A stretch of 6,233 nucleotides of DNA, taken from Synergistaceae bacterium (lineage in GTDB: Bacteria; Synergistota; Synergistia; Synergistales; Aminobacteriaceae). The DNA lies in contig JAFRSL010000205.1 of the NCBI GenBank assembly GCA_017427625.1, positions 1 through 6,233 on the forward strand. The letters are read 5' to 3'. Shown one piece after another: positions 1 to 5,502 of this stretch; positions within the stretch are counted from its first letter, which is position 1; every line of letters begins with the position of its first letter. Below the pieces are notes generated by a model. It was not told the DNA's origin. It searched no databases and saw nothing but the letters and a program-made list of their open reading frames with translations. A program made the position numbers and the translations under genes.

Positions 1-528
1 GACTGTAACCTTAGTGTCAGGTTCACCGCGAAGTTTCTGCACTACTTTGTCAGATGTCCAGCCTATAACGACCTCGTTGTCGACCTTCACGATCTGGTCC
101 TTCGGTTTCAAGCCTGCACGTTCAGCGGGAGAGTCCTCCATAGGGCTAATGACTAGGATTTGACCGTCCCTGTCTCCTATGTACATTCCCAGTCCGCCGT
201 ATTTCCCCTCAAGCTCGATTTCGTCGTCCTTCAATTGCTGGGGAGTTACGAAGCGAGTGTAGGGATCCTTCCATGCCTCGACCATTCCGCGAGCAGCACC
301 GTGAAGGAGATCGTCATCGTTTGCGGGCTTCTTGTCTGCGTCAACCTGATAGCTCTCGATGATGTAGCGTACTTGACGCAAAAGCCACAGTGAGCGGACG
401 TTGAAGGGTGATATTCGGTTGAAGTCTGCTTCGGAAAAGTCGGCGGATTGCGCCCTGTAGCCGTAAAGGAATCCCGTTAATGCTAATGCCGTTATGATAA
501 GTATATAAAGCCTCTTATGGTTTGCCAA
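1..528 (-). CDS. S41-family carboxy-terminal processing protease (CtpA-like), N-terminal 176 residues, truncated by window edge
   Basis: This is the start of a CtpA/Prc-type serine protease, a family that trims or degrades exported proteins with a Ser/Lys dyad. Reading begins at a TTG and stays open to the window edge. Residues about 5-29 (after HKR) form a hydrophobic signal peptide or anchor. Residues 74-99 carry the family helical segment with GAARGMVEAW and DPYTRFVTP. A PDZ domain begins near residue 108 (GKYGGLGMYIG, then SPMEDSPAERAGLKPKD at 128-144). The catalytic core lies outside the window, so activity cannot be judged. The TTG start is preferred because AAAGAAGGTG lies 5 bases upstream and it places the signal sequence at the N terminus. 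An in-frame ATG at 570-568, overlapping the previous stop codon, would add 14 residues but has a GGAG only 3 bases away. The gene follows two M23 genes, so those or other wall hydrolases are possible substrates (inference). Family assignment is confident; the symbol is not given because the enzyme is incomplete. Confidence 0.92.
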   Translation of the reverse strand, partial: MANHKRLYILIITALALTGFLYGYRAQSADFSEADFNRISPFNVRSLWLLRQVRYIIESYQVDADKKPANDDDLLHGAARGMVEAWKDPYTRFVTPQQLKDDEIELEGKYGGLGMYIGDRDGQILVISPMEDSPAERAGLKPKDQIVKVDNEVVIGWTSDKVVQKLRGEPDTKVTV

Positions 529-533
529 AGTTA

Positions 534-543
534 CACCTTCTTT
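534..543 (-). promoter_or_regulatory. Shine-Dalgarno site that fixes the TTG start of the S41 protease
   Basis: The minus strand reads AAAGAAGGTG, matching the ideal AAAGGAGGTG at 9 of 10 positions, and ends 5 bases before the TTG at 528. It is much better placed than the GGAG in front of the alternative ATG at 570. Confidence 0.75.
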
Positions 544-558
544 TTCTGAATACGGAGA

Positions 559-564
559 ATTATA
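559..564 (-). promoter_or_regulatory. Possible -10 box (TATAAT) ahead of the S41 protease gene
   Basis: A perfect TATAAT on the minus strand lies in the 41-base gap between the second M23 gene and the S41 gene, 30 bases before the TTG start. The sequence 16-18 bases upstream (around AGTTAT at 587-582) is not a good -35 box, and there is no extended -10 TG. It could give the protease its own transcription, but a chance AT-rich hexamer is as likely. Confidence 0.25.
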
Positions 565-569
565 CCGCA

Positions 570-1793
570 TCATCTCCGCAAATAACTCATAGGATTAACT
601 GCACTTCCGCCGCGACGAACCTCAAAATGAAGCCCGTACTCAGCATCAGTTCCAGTGTTGCCCACACGCCCTATTACCGTTCCTGTGTTCACGTTTGCAC
701 CCTCACGAACAGTCGTGCCGCTCAAGTGCGCATAAACAGTCGATAAATCCCCGCCATGATCTATGATTACGACCTGACCAAGTCCGCGCAGCCAGCCCTG
801 ATATAGAACCTCGCCAGGCCCAGCCGCTTTTACGGGAGTCCCTGATGAAGCAGCGATGTCGATTCCAGAGTTGAATATCTTGGTCTTGAAAGTCGGGTGA
901 ACACGCGAGCCGTACTGCATCGTTACCGTGCCATTGACCGGCCATGCGAGGGACTTCACGTTTCCTTTCGGTGCTGACGTGCTGGTCTGAACCGGGACAG
1001 TTGCTTTTGAGCCTCCGACATTCGACTGCTTTCCGCCCGATTTCGCGGGGGTAACTTTGACGGTTGAGGCACGCTTCTTCTTCTGGCTCATGAGGTTTGT
1101 GATTTTGCTTCCGACGGCTTTCTGGGCACGCTCAAGCTCCTTTGCCGCCGACTCAGCTTTCTTCTGCTCGCTCTGAACGTTCCTCAGGAGGGTATCAGTC
1201 TTCTTGACCGCGCTGTCGAACTCCTCACGCTTCTTCTTGAGTTCGTCCGTCTGACGCGCTATCTGCGACTTGTTGGCCTCAAGTTTCGTCCTCGCCTCCG
1301 TAAGTTCACGCTCCCTCGCGTTAAGCTCCTCGAACATCGCAATATCACGGCGCGCAAACATGTTCAGCATATACGCCGTGTTGACAGCCTCATGTGGCCC
1401 TCCCGCGCTCATTATCACGCTTATGCTGTTCTCGTCAGGGGTGAACTTGTAGAGCTCCGCAAGCCTTCCCCGAAGCATAGTGAGTATGTGATTCATCGAC
1501 TCGTTCACGCGGACTATGCTCTTGTTCAATTCCGTGACAGAAGCCTGCAATCTCGAGTTCTCCTGCTCAAGATCATTCATTCGGGACTGAGACTCGTTAG
1601 CGTTCTTCTTGAGGCGCGACAACTGACTAAGCAGCGATTTCGACTCCTTCGATTTCTGACGGGCAATCGCGTTGTACTGCTCAATCTTCTTCTTCATGTC
1701 GTTCTGATTCTTCTGCTGAGTTTTAATTTGACGGTCAATGTTGGCAGCGTTCAGCAAAAGAATCACAGCAAGCAATAAAAGTAACCTTCTCAT
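570..1793 (-). CDS. EnvC-like coiled-coil protein with degenerate M23/LytM domain (probable pseudo-peptidase)
   Basis: This predicted exported protein of 407 residues resembles EnvC-type division factors. Residues 1-17 (MRRLLLLL...LLLNAA) are a signal peptide. About 19-240 is a charged, heptad-like coiled coil. About 240-280 is a low-complexity linker rich in Lys, Ser and Thr. About 282-407 is a LytM (M23) domain. Two active-site positions are changed. The first zinc-ligand His of HxGxD is Asn308 (codon AAC, bases 872-870), and the first His of the HxH motif is Gly387 (YGLHFEV, codon GGG at 635-633). Asp312, His356 (YAHLS) and His389 remain. In E. coli EnvC a degenerate LytM domain activates amidases instead of cutting peptidoglycan, so an activating or regulatory role is likely here (inference). 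It is a paralogue of the preceding gene: I count 68 identities in 126 ungapped LytM positions. The ATG at 1793 is chosen over the GTG at 1799 because the GGGAG site ends 5 bases before the ATG and overlaps the GTG. Confidence 0.9.
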   Translation of the reverse strand: MRRLLLLLAVILLLNAANIDRQIKTQQKNQNDMKKKIEQYNAIARQKSKESKSLLSQLSRLKKNANESQSRMNDLEQENSRLQASVTELNKSIVRVNESMNHILTMLRGRLAELYKFTPDENSISVIMSAGGPHEAVNTAYMLNMFARRDIAMFEELNARERELTEARTKLEANKSQIARQTDELKKKREEFDSAVKKTDTLLRNVQSEQKKAESAAKELERAQKAVGSKITNLMSQKKKRASTVKVTPAKSGGKQSNVGGSKATVPVQTSTSAPKGNVKSLAWPVNGTVTMQYGSRVHPTFKTKIFNSGIDIAASSGTPVKAAGPGEVLYQGWLRGLGQVVIIDHGGDLSTVYAHLSGTTVREGANVNTGTVIGRVGNTGTDAEYGLHFEVRRGGSAVNPMSYLRR

Positions 1794-1798
1794 TCTCA

Positions 1799-1807
1799 CT
1801 CCCCCTT
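1799..1807 (-). promoter_or_regulatory. Shine-Dalgarno site of the degenerate M23 gene, deciding ATG 1793 over GTG 1799
   Basis: AAGGGGGAG on the minus strand overlaps the stop codon of the preceding M23 gene and ends 5 bases before the ATG at 1793. The upstream GTG at 1799 uses the last base of this site, so it cannot be served by it. Confidence 0.6.
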
Positions 1808-2975
1808 AACGTTTGAGATACCTGATAGGGTCAGCCGGAGTACCGTAGACTCTCACCTCGAAATGAAGGTGGTAGCCCGTAACGTTCCCCGTCCTTCCAA
1901 CACGCGCGATGTTAGCCCCAGCTTTGACGATCTGTCCCTCGTGAACTAAGCTCGCCGACAAGTGTGCGTAAAGTGTCGAGAAGCCACGCCCGGGATCGAT
2001 GACAACGACACGACCGTAGCCCCGCAACCAACCATTGTAGATTACCTCACCGGGTGCAGCAGTTTTGACTGGAGTTCCATTCGGGGAAGCAATGTCAATT
2101 CCGGCGTGGAGGATTTTGCGCTTCAAGATTGGGTGTATCCTGTAACCGAAAGGACTCGACATAGCCCCGCGAACAGGCCAGTCGAATTTTGAGCCTTTCC
2201 CCGTCGCGGGAATGAATGCTCTTGCGCGCTTCCTCTGAAGTTCCGCAATCATGGCACCGGCGGCTTTCTGCGCTTCCTCAGCTTCAAGAGCTGCCTTCTC
2301 AGCGAGTGCCTTCTGCCTTTGCAGCGACGTTATGAAACGGTTTGTGTCCTTTATGCTCTGCTTGTACTTGTCGCGCTGTGTCTGGACTGCCTCGCTCTTC
2401 TCCCTTAATCGCGCCTGATGATCGTCCATCGTCCTGCGTGATAAGTCCATGTTCTGAACTTTCTCCTGCAGCTGCGACAATATAGCCTCGTCGCGGTCGT
2501 TCATGCACTTCAGGAGGTAGGCATTCTCGACGGCTTCAAAGACCGAACGTGAAGCGAAAAGCGTCCTCATTCTTCCAGCGTCGCCGTACTTGTACATGTC
2601 AACAAGACGCTCGCTCATTTTGTGCGAAAGCTCATCAATCTTCACCTGCTCTTCCCTCATGTAGACATCGAGAACATCAATATTCTCCTGAATCTTCTCA
2701 CTCTGAAGTTCAAGAACCGTAAGCTCCTGCCTCGCAACGCTCTCATCCTGCTGTAAAGTGTTGACCTTCGTCAGCAAACCTTCAACCTTCGCGCCCATCT
2801 TCTTTATCTGCTCACGGTAAGCCTTGACCTGTTTTGCGAGGTCTGAACGCTTCTTCTCCTCAGCGGCTATCTGTGAGTCGATGCTGCCTTTGGGCTTTGG
2901 GGCTGACTTCTTTGCGGCAGCAGGGACGATCACGAGTATTACGAGGAGGATTAGTGCTGAAATTTTCCTGTTCAT
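1806..2975 (-). CDS. Coiled-coil M23/LytM peptidoglycan endopeptidase, EnvC-like, with intact active site; probable FtsEX effector
   Basis: This predicted exported zinc metallopeptidase of 389 residues would cleave peptide cross-links in the cell wall. Residues 1-21 (MNRKISALILLVILVIVPAAA, then KK) are a typical signal peptide without a lipobox Cys. About 31-250 is a long coiled coil rich in Lys, Glu and Gln. About 264-389 is the M23 domain. All expected residues are present: zinc ligands His290 and Asp294 (HAGID), His338 (YAHLS), and His369 and His371 (YHLHFEV). The start at 2975 forms an ATGA overlap with the ftsX stop, has GAGG 5 bases upstream, and puts the signal peptide first. An upstream ATG at 3032 would add 19 non-signal residues inside ftsX. 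Translational coupling to ftsX and the coiled-coil/LytM layout suggest it is the hydrolase controlled by the FtsX outer loop, as for EnvC, CwlO or PcsB in other bacteria (inference). Unlike E. coli EnvC it should be catalytic itself. The exact bond cut cannot be read from the sequence. Confidence 0.93.
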   Translation of the reverse strand: MNRKISALILLVILVIVPAAAKKSAPKPKGSIDSQIAAEEKKRSDLAKQVKAYREQIKKMGAKVEGLLTKVNTLQQDESVARQELTVLELQSEKIQENIDVLDVYMREEQVKIDELSHKMSERLVDMYKYGDAGRMRTLFASRSVFEAVENAYLLKCMNDRDEAILSQLQEKVQNMDLSRRTMDDHQARLREKSEAVQTQRDKYKQSIKDTNRFITSLQRQKALAEKAALEAEEAQKAAGAMIAELQRKRARAFIPATGKGSKFDWPVRGAMSSPFGYRIHPILKRKILHAGIDIASPNGTPVKTAAPGEVIYNGWLRGYGRVVVIDPGRGFSTLYAHLSASLVHEGQIVKAGANIARVGRTGNVTGYHLHFEVRVYGTPADPIRYLKR

Positions 2976-3868
2976 TCCGGCCTCGTTATGGAGTTGATGA
3001 ATCTTGCGACAACAAGGTAACTGCATACCCACCCCAACGTCGCGCCGAATCCAGCCAACAATCCGCAGAAACGCCAGATTACCGCTCTGTCAGTGATGAT
3101 GATGTTCGTCAGCAACGGCAAATTCTCGCGTATAAGCTCAATTCCCGGGAAGTACGCGCCGATTATCCCAGCACCCGCTATCAACGCCCCGAAGAACGCA
3201 AGCATAGTCCCTTCAAGGACGAACGGTGTCGCAATATATGCCCGTGTCGCGCCGACGAGATACATTATGCCGATTTCCTCACGCCTCGAATAAAGCGAGA
3301 TGTGAATCGTGTTGTATACGACGAGCGCAGTGATAACGACCGCAAGAATGAACATGACTAACGCTATTCGCGACGAGATCCTTGAGAGTGCCGAAATCCT
3401 CCGCACAACAAGACCCGCGTACACAACGTCCTCAACCTCCGGCATCGCTTTCAACGCTTCGACTAAAGGCTCAACGTCCTGTGCACTGTTGACGTGAATC
3501 TCGAAGTTCCAAGGGATTGGATTGTCGCCGAGCATCTCAAGGGCGCGGGACTGACTGCCCATTTTCTGCTGTAACTTTGCGAGCGATTCGGACGGTGAGA
3601 ACGTCTTTATGCTGTAGACGTATTCGAGGCTCTGAATCTTCCGCGCTATTGCCTCAACATCGAGAGTGTTGTCCTTCACCAAGTACGCCTGAACTGCAAG
3701 CTCCGACTCCAATCGTGAGAGGAGATTTTCGAGGTTCAGCGACAGAAGCGTCGTTACTCCGAGGATCCAGAGCATTACGCCGGCGGTTATGAGTGTGAGA
3801 AGTCCGAGTACCCAGTGATGGACGATCAGCCTCCACGTGTCGCGGATTACGTAACGCAGCATAGTCAT
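2972..3868 (-). CDS. ftsX: Cell division protein FtsX, membrane subunit of the FtsEX complex
   Basis: FtsX is the permease-like partner of FtsE. It does not transport a solute but passes the ATPase state of FtsE to a wall hydrolase or activator outside the membrane. The 298-residue protein shows the family topology: a short cytoplasmic N terminus, a first membrane segment at about 19-45, an extracytoplasmic domain at about 46-165, then three membrane segments at about 167-189, 212-238 and 262-288. The hallmark stretch after the second segment, YNTIHISLYSRREEIGIMYL followed by VGAT (185-208), is the loop that contacts FtsE in this family. Length is normal. The start codon overlaps the ftsE stop by 4 bases (ATGA), and the stop overlaps the next M23 gene in the same way, so three proteins of one complex are probably made in a coupled manner. 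A second ATG two codons in (3862) is possible but loses the overlap. Confidence 0.96.
   Translation of the reverse strand: MTMLRYVIRDTWRLIVHHWVLGLLTLITAGVMLWILGVTTLLSLNLENLLSRLESELAVQAYLVKDNTLDVEAIARKIQSLEYVYSIKTFSPSESLAKLQQKMGSQSRALEMLGDNPIPWNFEIHVNSAQDVEPLVEALKAMPEVEDVVYAGLVVRRISALSRISSRIALVMFILAVVITALVVYNTIHISLYSRREEIGIMYLVGATRAYIATPFVLEGTMLAFFGALIAGAGIIGAYFPGIELIRENLPLLTNIIITDRAVIWRFCGLLAGFGATLGWVCSYLVVARFINSITRPE
2981..2984 (-). promoter_or_regulatory. Shine-Dalgarno site supporting the internal ATG of the active M23 gene
   Basis: GAGG, within the end of ftsX, lies 5 bases before the ATG at 2975. It supports this start over the longer reading frame beginning at 3032. Confidence 0.55.
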
Positions 3869-4548
3869 TCCGAATACAGACCTCCTTTCTCATCACGGAC
3901 AAGCTTTCCGCCTTCAAGCTCTATGACTCGTTGACGGGAGGCGTTGACGATACCCTGATTGTGCGTCGACATTACGACCGTAACACCAGCCGCGTTAATC
4001 GCAAAAAGTATCTTCATGACATCGGCAGCCGTGTGAAAGTCAAGATTCCCCGTTGGTTCATCGGCAATGAAGAGTGAGGGTGAATTTGCGAGTGCGCGGG
4101 CTATTGCGACTCTCTGCTGTTCTCCGCCGGATAACTGCGCCGGCCTCATCGACCTTCTCCGCCACAAGCCGACCTGATTGATCACGTCCTTTGCTCTTTC
4201 TGCGACTAACCTTTTCGGGACTGACATAGCTTCCATAACAAACGCAATATTCTCGTAGACCGTCAAAGTTGGAATGAGCTTGAAATCTTGTGCAACTAGT
4301 CCGACATCCCGCCTGTAATACGGAATATCAGCTTTCCTCATTCGCTTGAGGTCATATCCTCCGACTGCTACGACTCCTCTTGAGGGTAAAATTTCGCGGG
4401 TAATGAGGCGTAATAGCGTTGACTTCCCAGAACCTGTCTGACCGATTACGTATACGAACTCGCCCTGCTCAATGCTCAGGTTAATGTCGACAAGGGCGGC
4501 AATATCAGGCTCAAATATTTTGCTTACCCCTGAAAATTGTACGTTCAT
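3865..4548 (-). CDS. ftsE: Cell division ATP-binding protein FtsE
   Basis: FtsE is the cytoplasmic ABC ATPase that works with FtsX at the division site or side wall. All nucleotide-binding elements are present in the 227 residues: Walker A GQTGSGKST at 36-44, Q-loop Gln87 (VAQDFKL, close to the FtsE-type QDF motif), signature LSGGEQQR at 139-146, Walker B LFIADE at 159-164, D-loop NLD at 168-170 and switch His196. Length is normal for FtsE and the following gene is ftsX, which separates it from LolD- or MacB-type relatives with the same motifs. The start at 4548 overlaps the stop of the preceding unknown gene by 4 bases (ATGA). A GAGGA at 4562-4558 lies 9 bases upstream and serves as ribosome binding site. 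The C terminus (after about 215) is short. Confidence 0.96.
   Translation of the reverse strand: MNVQFSGVSKIFEPDIAALVDINLSIEQGEFVYVIGQTGSGKSTLLRLITREILPSRGVVAVGGYDLKRMRKADIPYYRRDVGLVAQDFKLIPTLTVYENIAFVMEAMSVPKRLVAERAKDVINQVGLWRRRSMRPAQLSGGEQQRVAIARALANSPSLFIADEPTGNLDFHTAADVMKILFAINAAGVTVVMSTHNQGIVNASRQRVIELEGGKLVRDEKGGLYSE
3880..3890 (-). promoter_or_regulatory. Ideal Shine-Dalgarno sequence for ftsX inside the end of ftsE
   Basis: AGAAAGGAGGT on the minus strand looks fully complementary to the usual 16S rRNA 3' tail. It sits inside the last codons of ftsE (EKGGL). The distance from GGAGG to the ftsX ATG at 3868 is 12 bases, longer than usual, which may temper its strength. The site suggests ftsX can be initiated independently as well as by coupling. 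Confidence 0.6.
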
Positions 4549-5453
4549 TCTGTGATGTCCTCATCTCCTTTATATTTTGCGCGTTCTATCATGGCCTGCC
4601 TCGTCTCGTACTCACCCCATGACGCTAGAATAATATCATTAACGGACAACTTTCTGCGTTCACGAAGCTCGTTCCAAAGTTCGTGGCTGAAGTAAGCCCA
4701 AAGGAAGAATATAGTATCCCTCCGCCGTCCAAAGCGTCCAAGAACAAGCCATCCTGATACCTGATTATATACGACGATTGGCGAGGCATTCTGTGCGACC
4801 ATTCGCTTCAGTTCAAGCTGTGAGAATGAGAGTGCTTCAAGTTCGGCAAGAGTCTCAGCGTCAGGCATCTCAAGAAGCGAGAACCACAATCTCATGTCAT
4901 TCCCTGCCCTCGTGAAAATCTCAGGGCCAGCTTTCAGCCATGCTTTAAGGCGCGTCAAAGTCTCAAGCTCGCTCCTGTTCATGGCAAATCTCAACGCCCA
5001 ATATGCTTTACGGAGCGTTGTGTTTTGTGAAATGGAACGGAGAAAGATTTTCTCGTCGAGATATTCCGCGCTCTCTGACATGAAGATTGGATAGTTGCGC
5101 ATGAAAGTTCTGAGCATTAAGACGGCTCCTGTGTGATTACCCGGAGGCTCTGACATTGCGAATAATTCTTTTCGGAGGGTATTTACAGTTCCGGCACTGA
5201 GTATCGTAGGCTCTGATCCTTCGTTGATTAACGATATGCTCTGACTGTCGTAAAGAAAAACATTCTGCGGTGAAGTTCCCGGTTTACCGTCATAATATAC
5301 CCATTCACTCCCGCGCTGTCCCAATAAATATTTGTTGTGCGGCAAAAGAAGCATAACTGAAGAATCGCCGGGCGGTGACGGCAACATTCCCACCGGCATA
5401 TTTTCTGGAGGAAGCTCGGCTAGTGTTCCGTTAGACATCAATTCGAGCAGCAA
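4545..5453 (-). CDS. Unrecognised 302-residue cytoplasmic protein coupled to ftsE
   Basis: I do not recognise a family. The predicted protein has no signal peptide or membrane segment, no cysteine, and eight tryptophans, mostly in the C-terminal half. The N-terminal part (about 1-90) is rich in Pro, Gly and Ser and looks like short beta strands (SSVMLLLP, SEWVYYDG, NVFLYD). From about 91 it looks mainly helical, with charged amphipathic stretches (about 91-100, 145-175, 200-220, 245-300). No nucleotide-binding or metal-binding motif is evident. The stop overlaps the ftsE start by 4 bases, so co-translation with ftsEX is likely and a cytoplasmic role with FtsE or the division machinery is possible (inference only). 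The start is uncertain. TTG at 5453 is the most upstream in-frame start after an in-frame stop (TGA at 5459-5457) and has GAGGTG 10 bases before it. The ATG at 5438 would shorten it by five residues but has no ribosome binding site. Confidence 0.8.
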   Translation of the reverse strand: MLLELMSNGTLAELPPENMPVGMLPSPPGDSSVMLLLPHNKYLLGQRGSEWVYYDGKPGTSPQNVFLYDSQSISLINEGSEPTILSAGTVNTLRKELFAMSEPPGNHTGAVLMLRTFMRNYPIFMSESAEYLDEKIFLRSISQNTTLRKAYWALRFAMNRSELETLTRLKAWLKAGPEIFTRAGNDMRLWFSLLEMPDAETLAELEALSFSQLELKRMVAQNASPIVVYNQVSGWLVLGRFGRRRDTIFFLWAYFSHELWNELRERRKLSVNDIILASWGEYETRQAMIERAKYKGDEDITE

Positions 5454-5463
5454 TTTTCATTTT

Positions 5464-5469
5464 CACCTC
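5464..5469 (-). promoter_or_regulatory. Shine-Dalgarno site at the unknown gene, with ambiguous target start
   Basis: GAGGTG on the minus strand is the only good ribosome site here. It ends 10 bases before the in-frame TTG at 5453 and 3 bases before an out-of-frame ATG at 5460. Measured from the GAGG core these are 12 and 5 bases, so the site fits the ATG, which opens only a nine-codon frame, better than the main gene. Confidence 0.5.
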
Positions 5470-5496
5470 TCTGGCATTCTGGATATTATTTTGTAC

Positions 5497-5502
5497 ATTA
5501 TA
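5497..5502 (-). promoter_or_regulatory. Possible -10 box (TATAAT) ahead of the unknown gene and ftsEX block
   Basis: A perfect TATAAT overlaps the TAA stop of the Ppx/GppA gene, 43 bases before the TTG of the next gene. The hexamer 17 bases upstream (GCACGG) is not a -35 box, and no extended -10 is seen. The position suits a promoter for the ftsEX block, but the match may be chance created by the Ile-stop codons (ATA TAA T). Confidence 0.25.

Noticed and set aside
529..570. Alternative ATG start (570) for the S41 protease, overlapping the M23 stop codon
   Set aside because: The only upstream GGAG is 3 bases away. The TTG at 528 has a near-ideal ribosome site 5 bases upstream and places the signal sequence at the N terminus. 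It remains possible.
240..1060. Possible frameshift or decay in the second M23 gene given its lost active-site residues
   Set aside because: The frame is open from signal peptide to the final YLRR, the rest of the LytM domain is well conserved, and the gene keeps a good ribosome site. This indicates a maintained pseudo-enzyme, not a broken gene.
1392..1778. A 128-codon open frame on the plus strand
   Set aside because: It is antisense to the coiled-coil region of the degenerate M23 gene, where codon bias produces Leu/Val-rich complementary frames. There is no independent support.
2976..3032. Nineteen-residue N-terminal extension of the active M23 protein
   Set aside because: It would precede the signal peptide with non-signal sequence and overlap ftsX by 61 bases. 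The ATG at 2975 has a ribosome site and the ATGA overlap.
2834..3361. A 175-codon open frame on the plus strand
   Set aside because: It lies antisense across ftsX and the active M23 gene, both with strong family motifs, and its translation is Arg/Ser-rich with no recognisable domain. It is a shadow frame.
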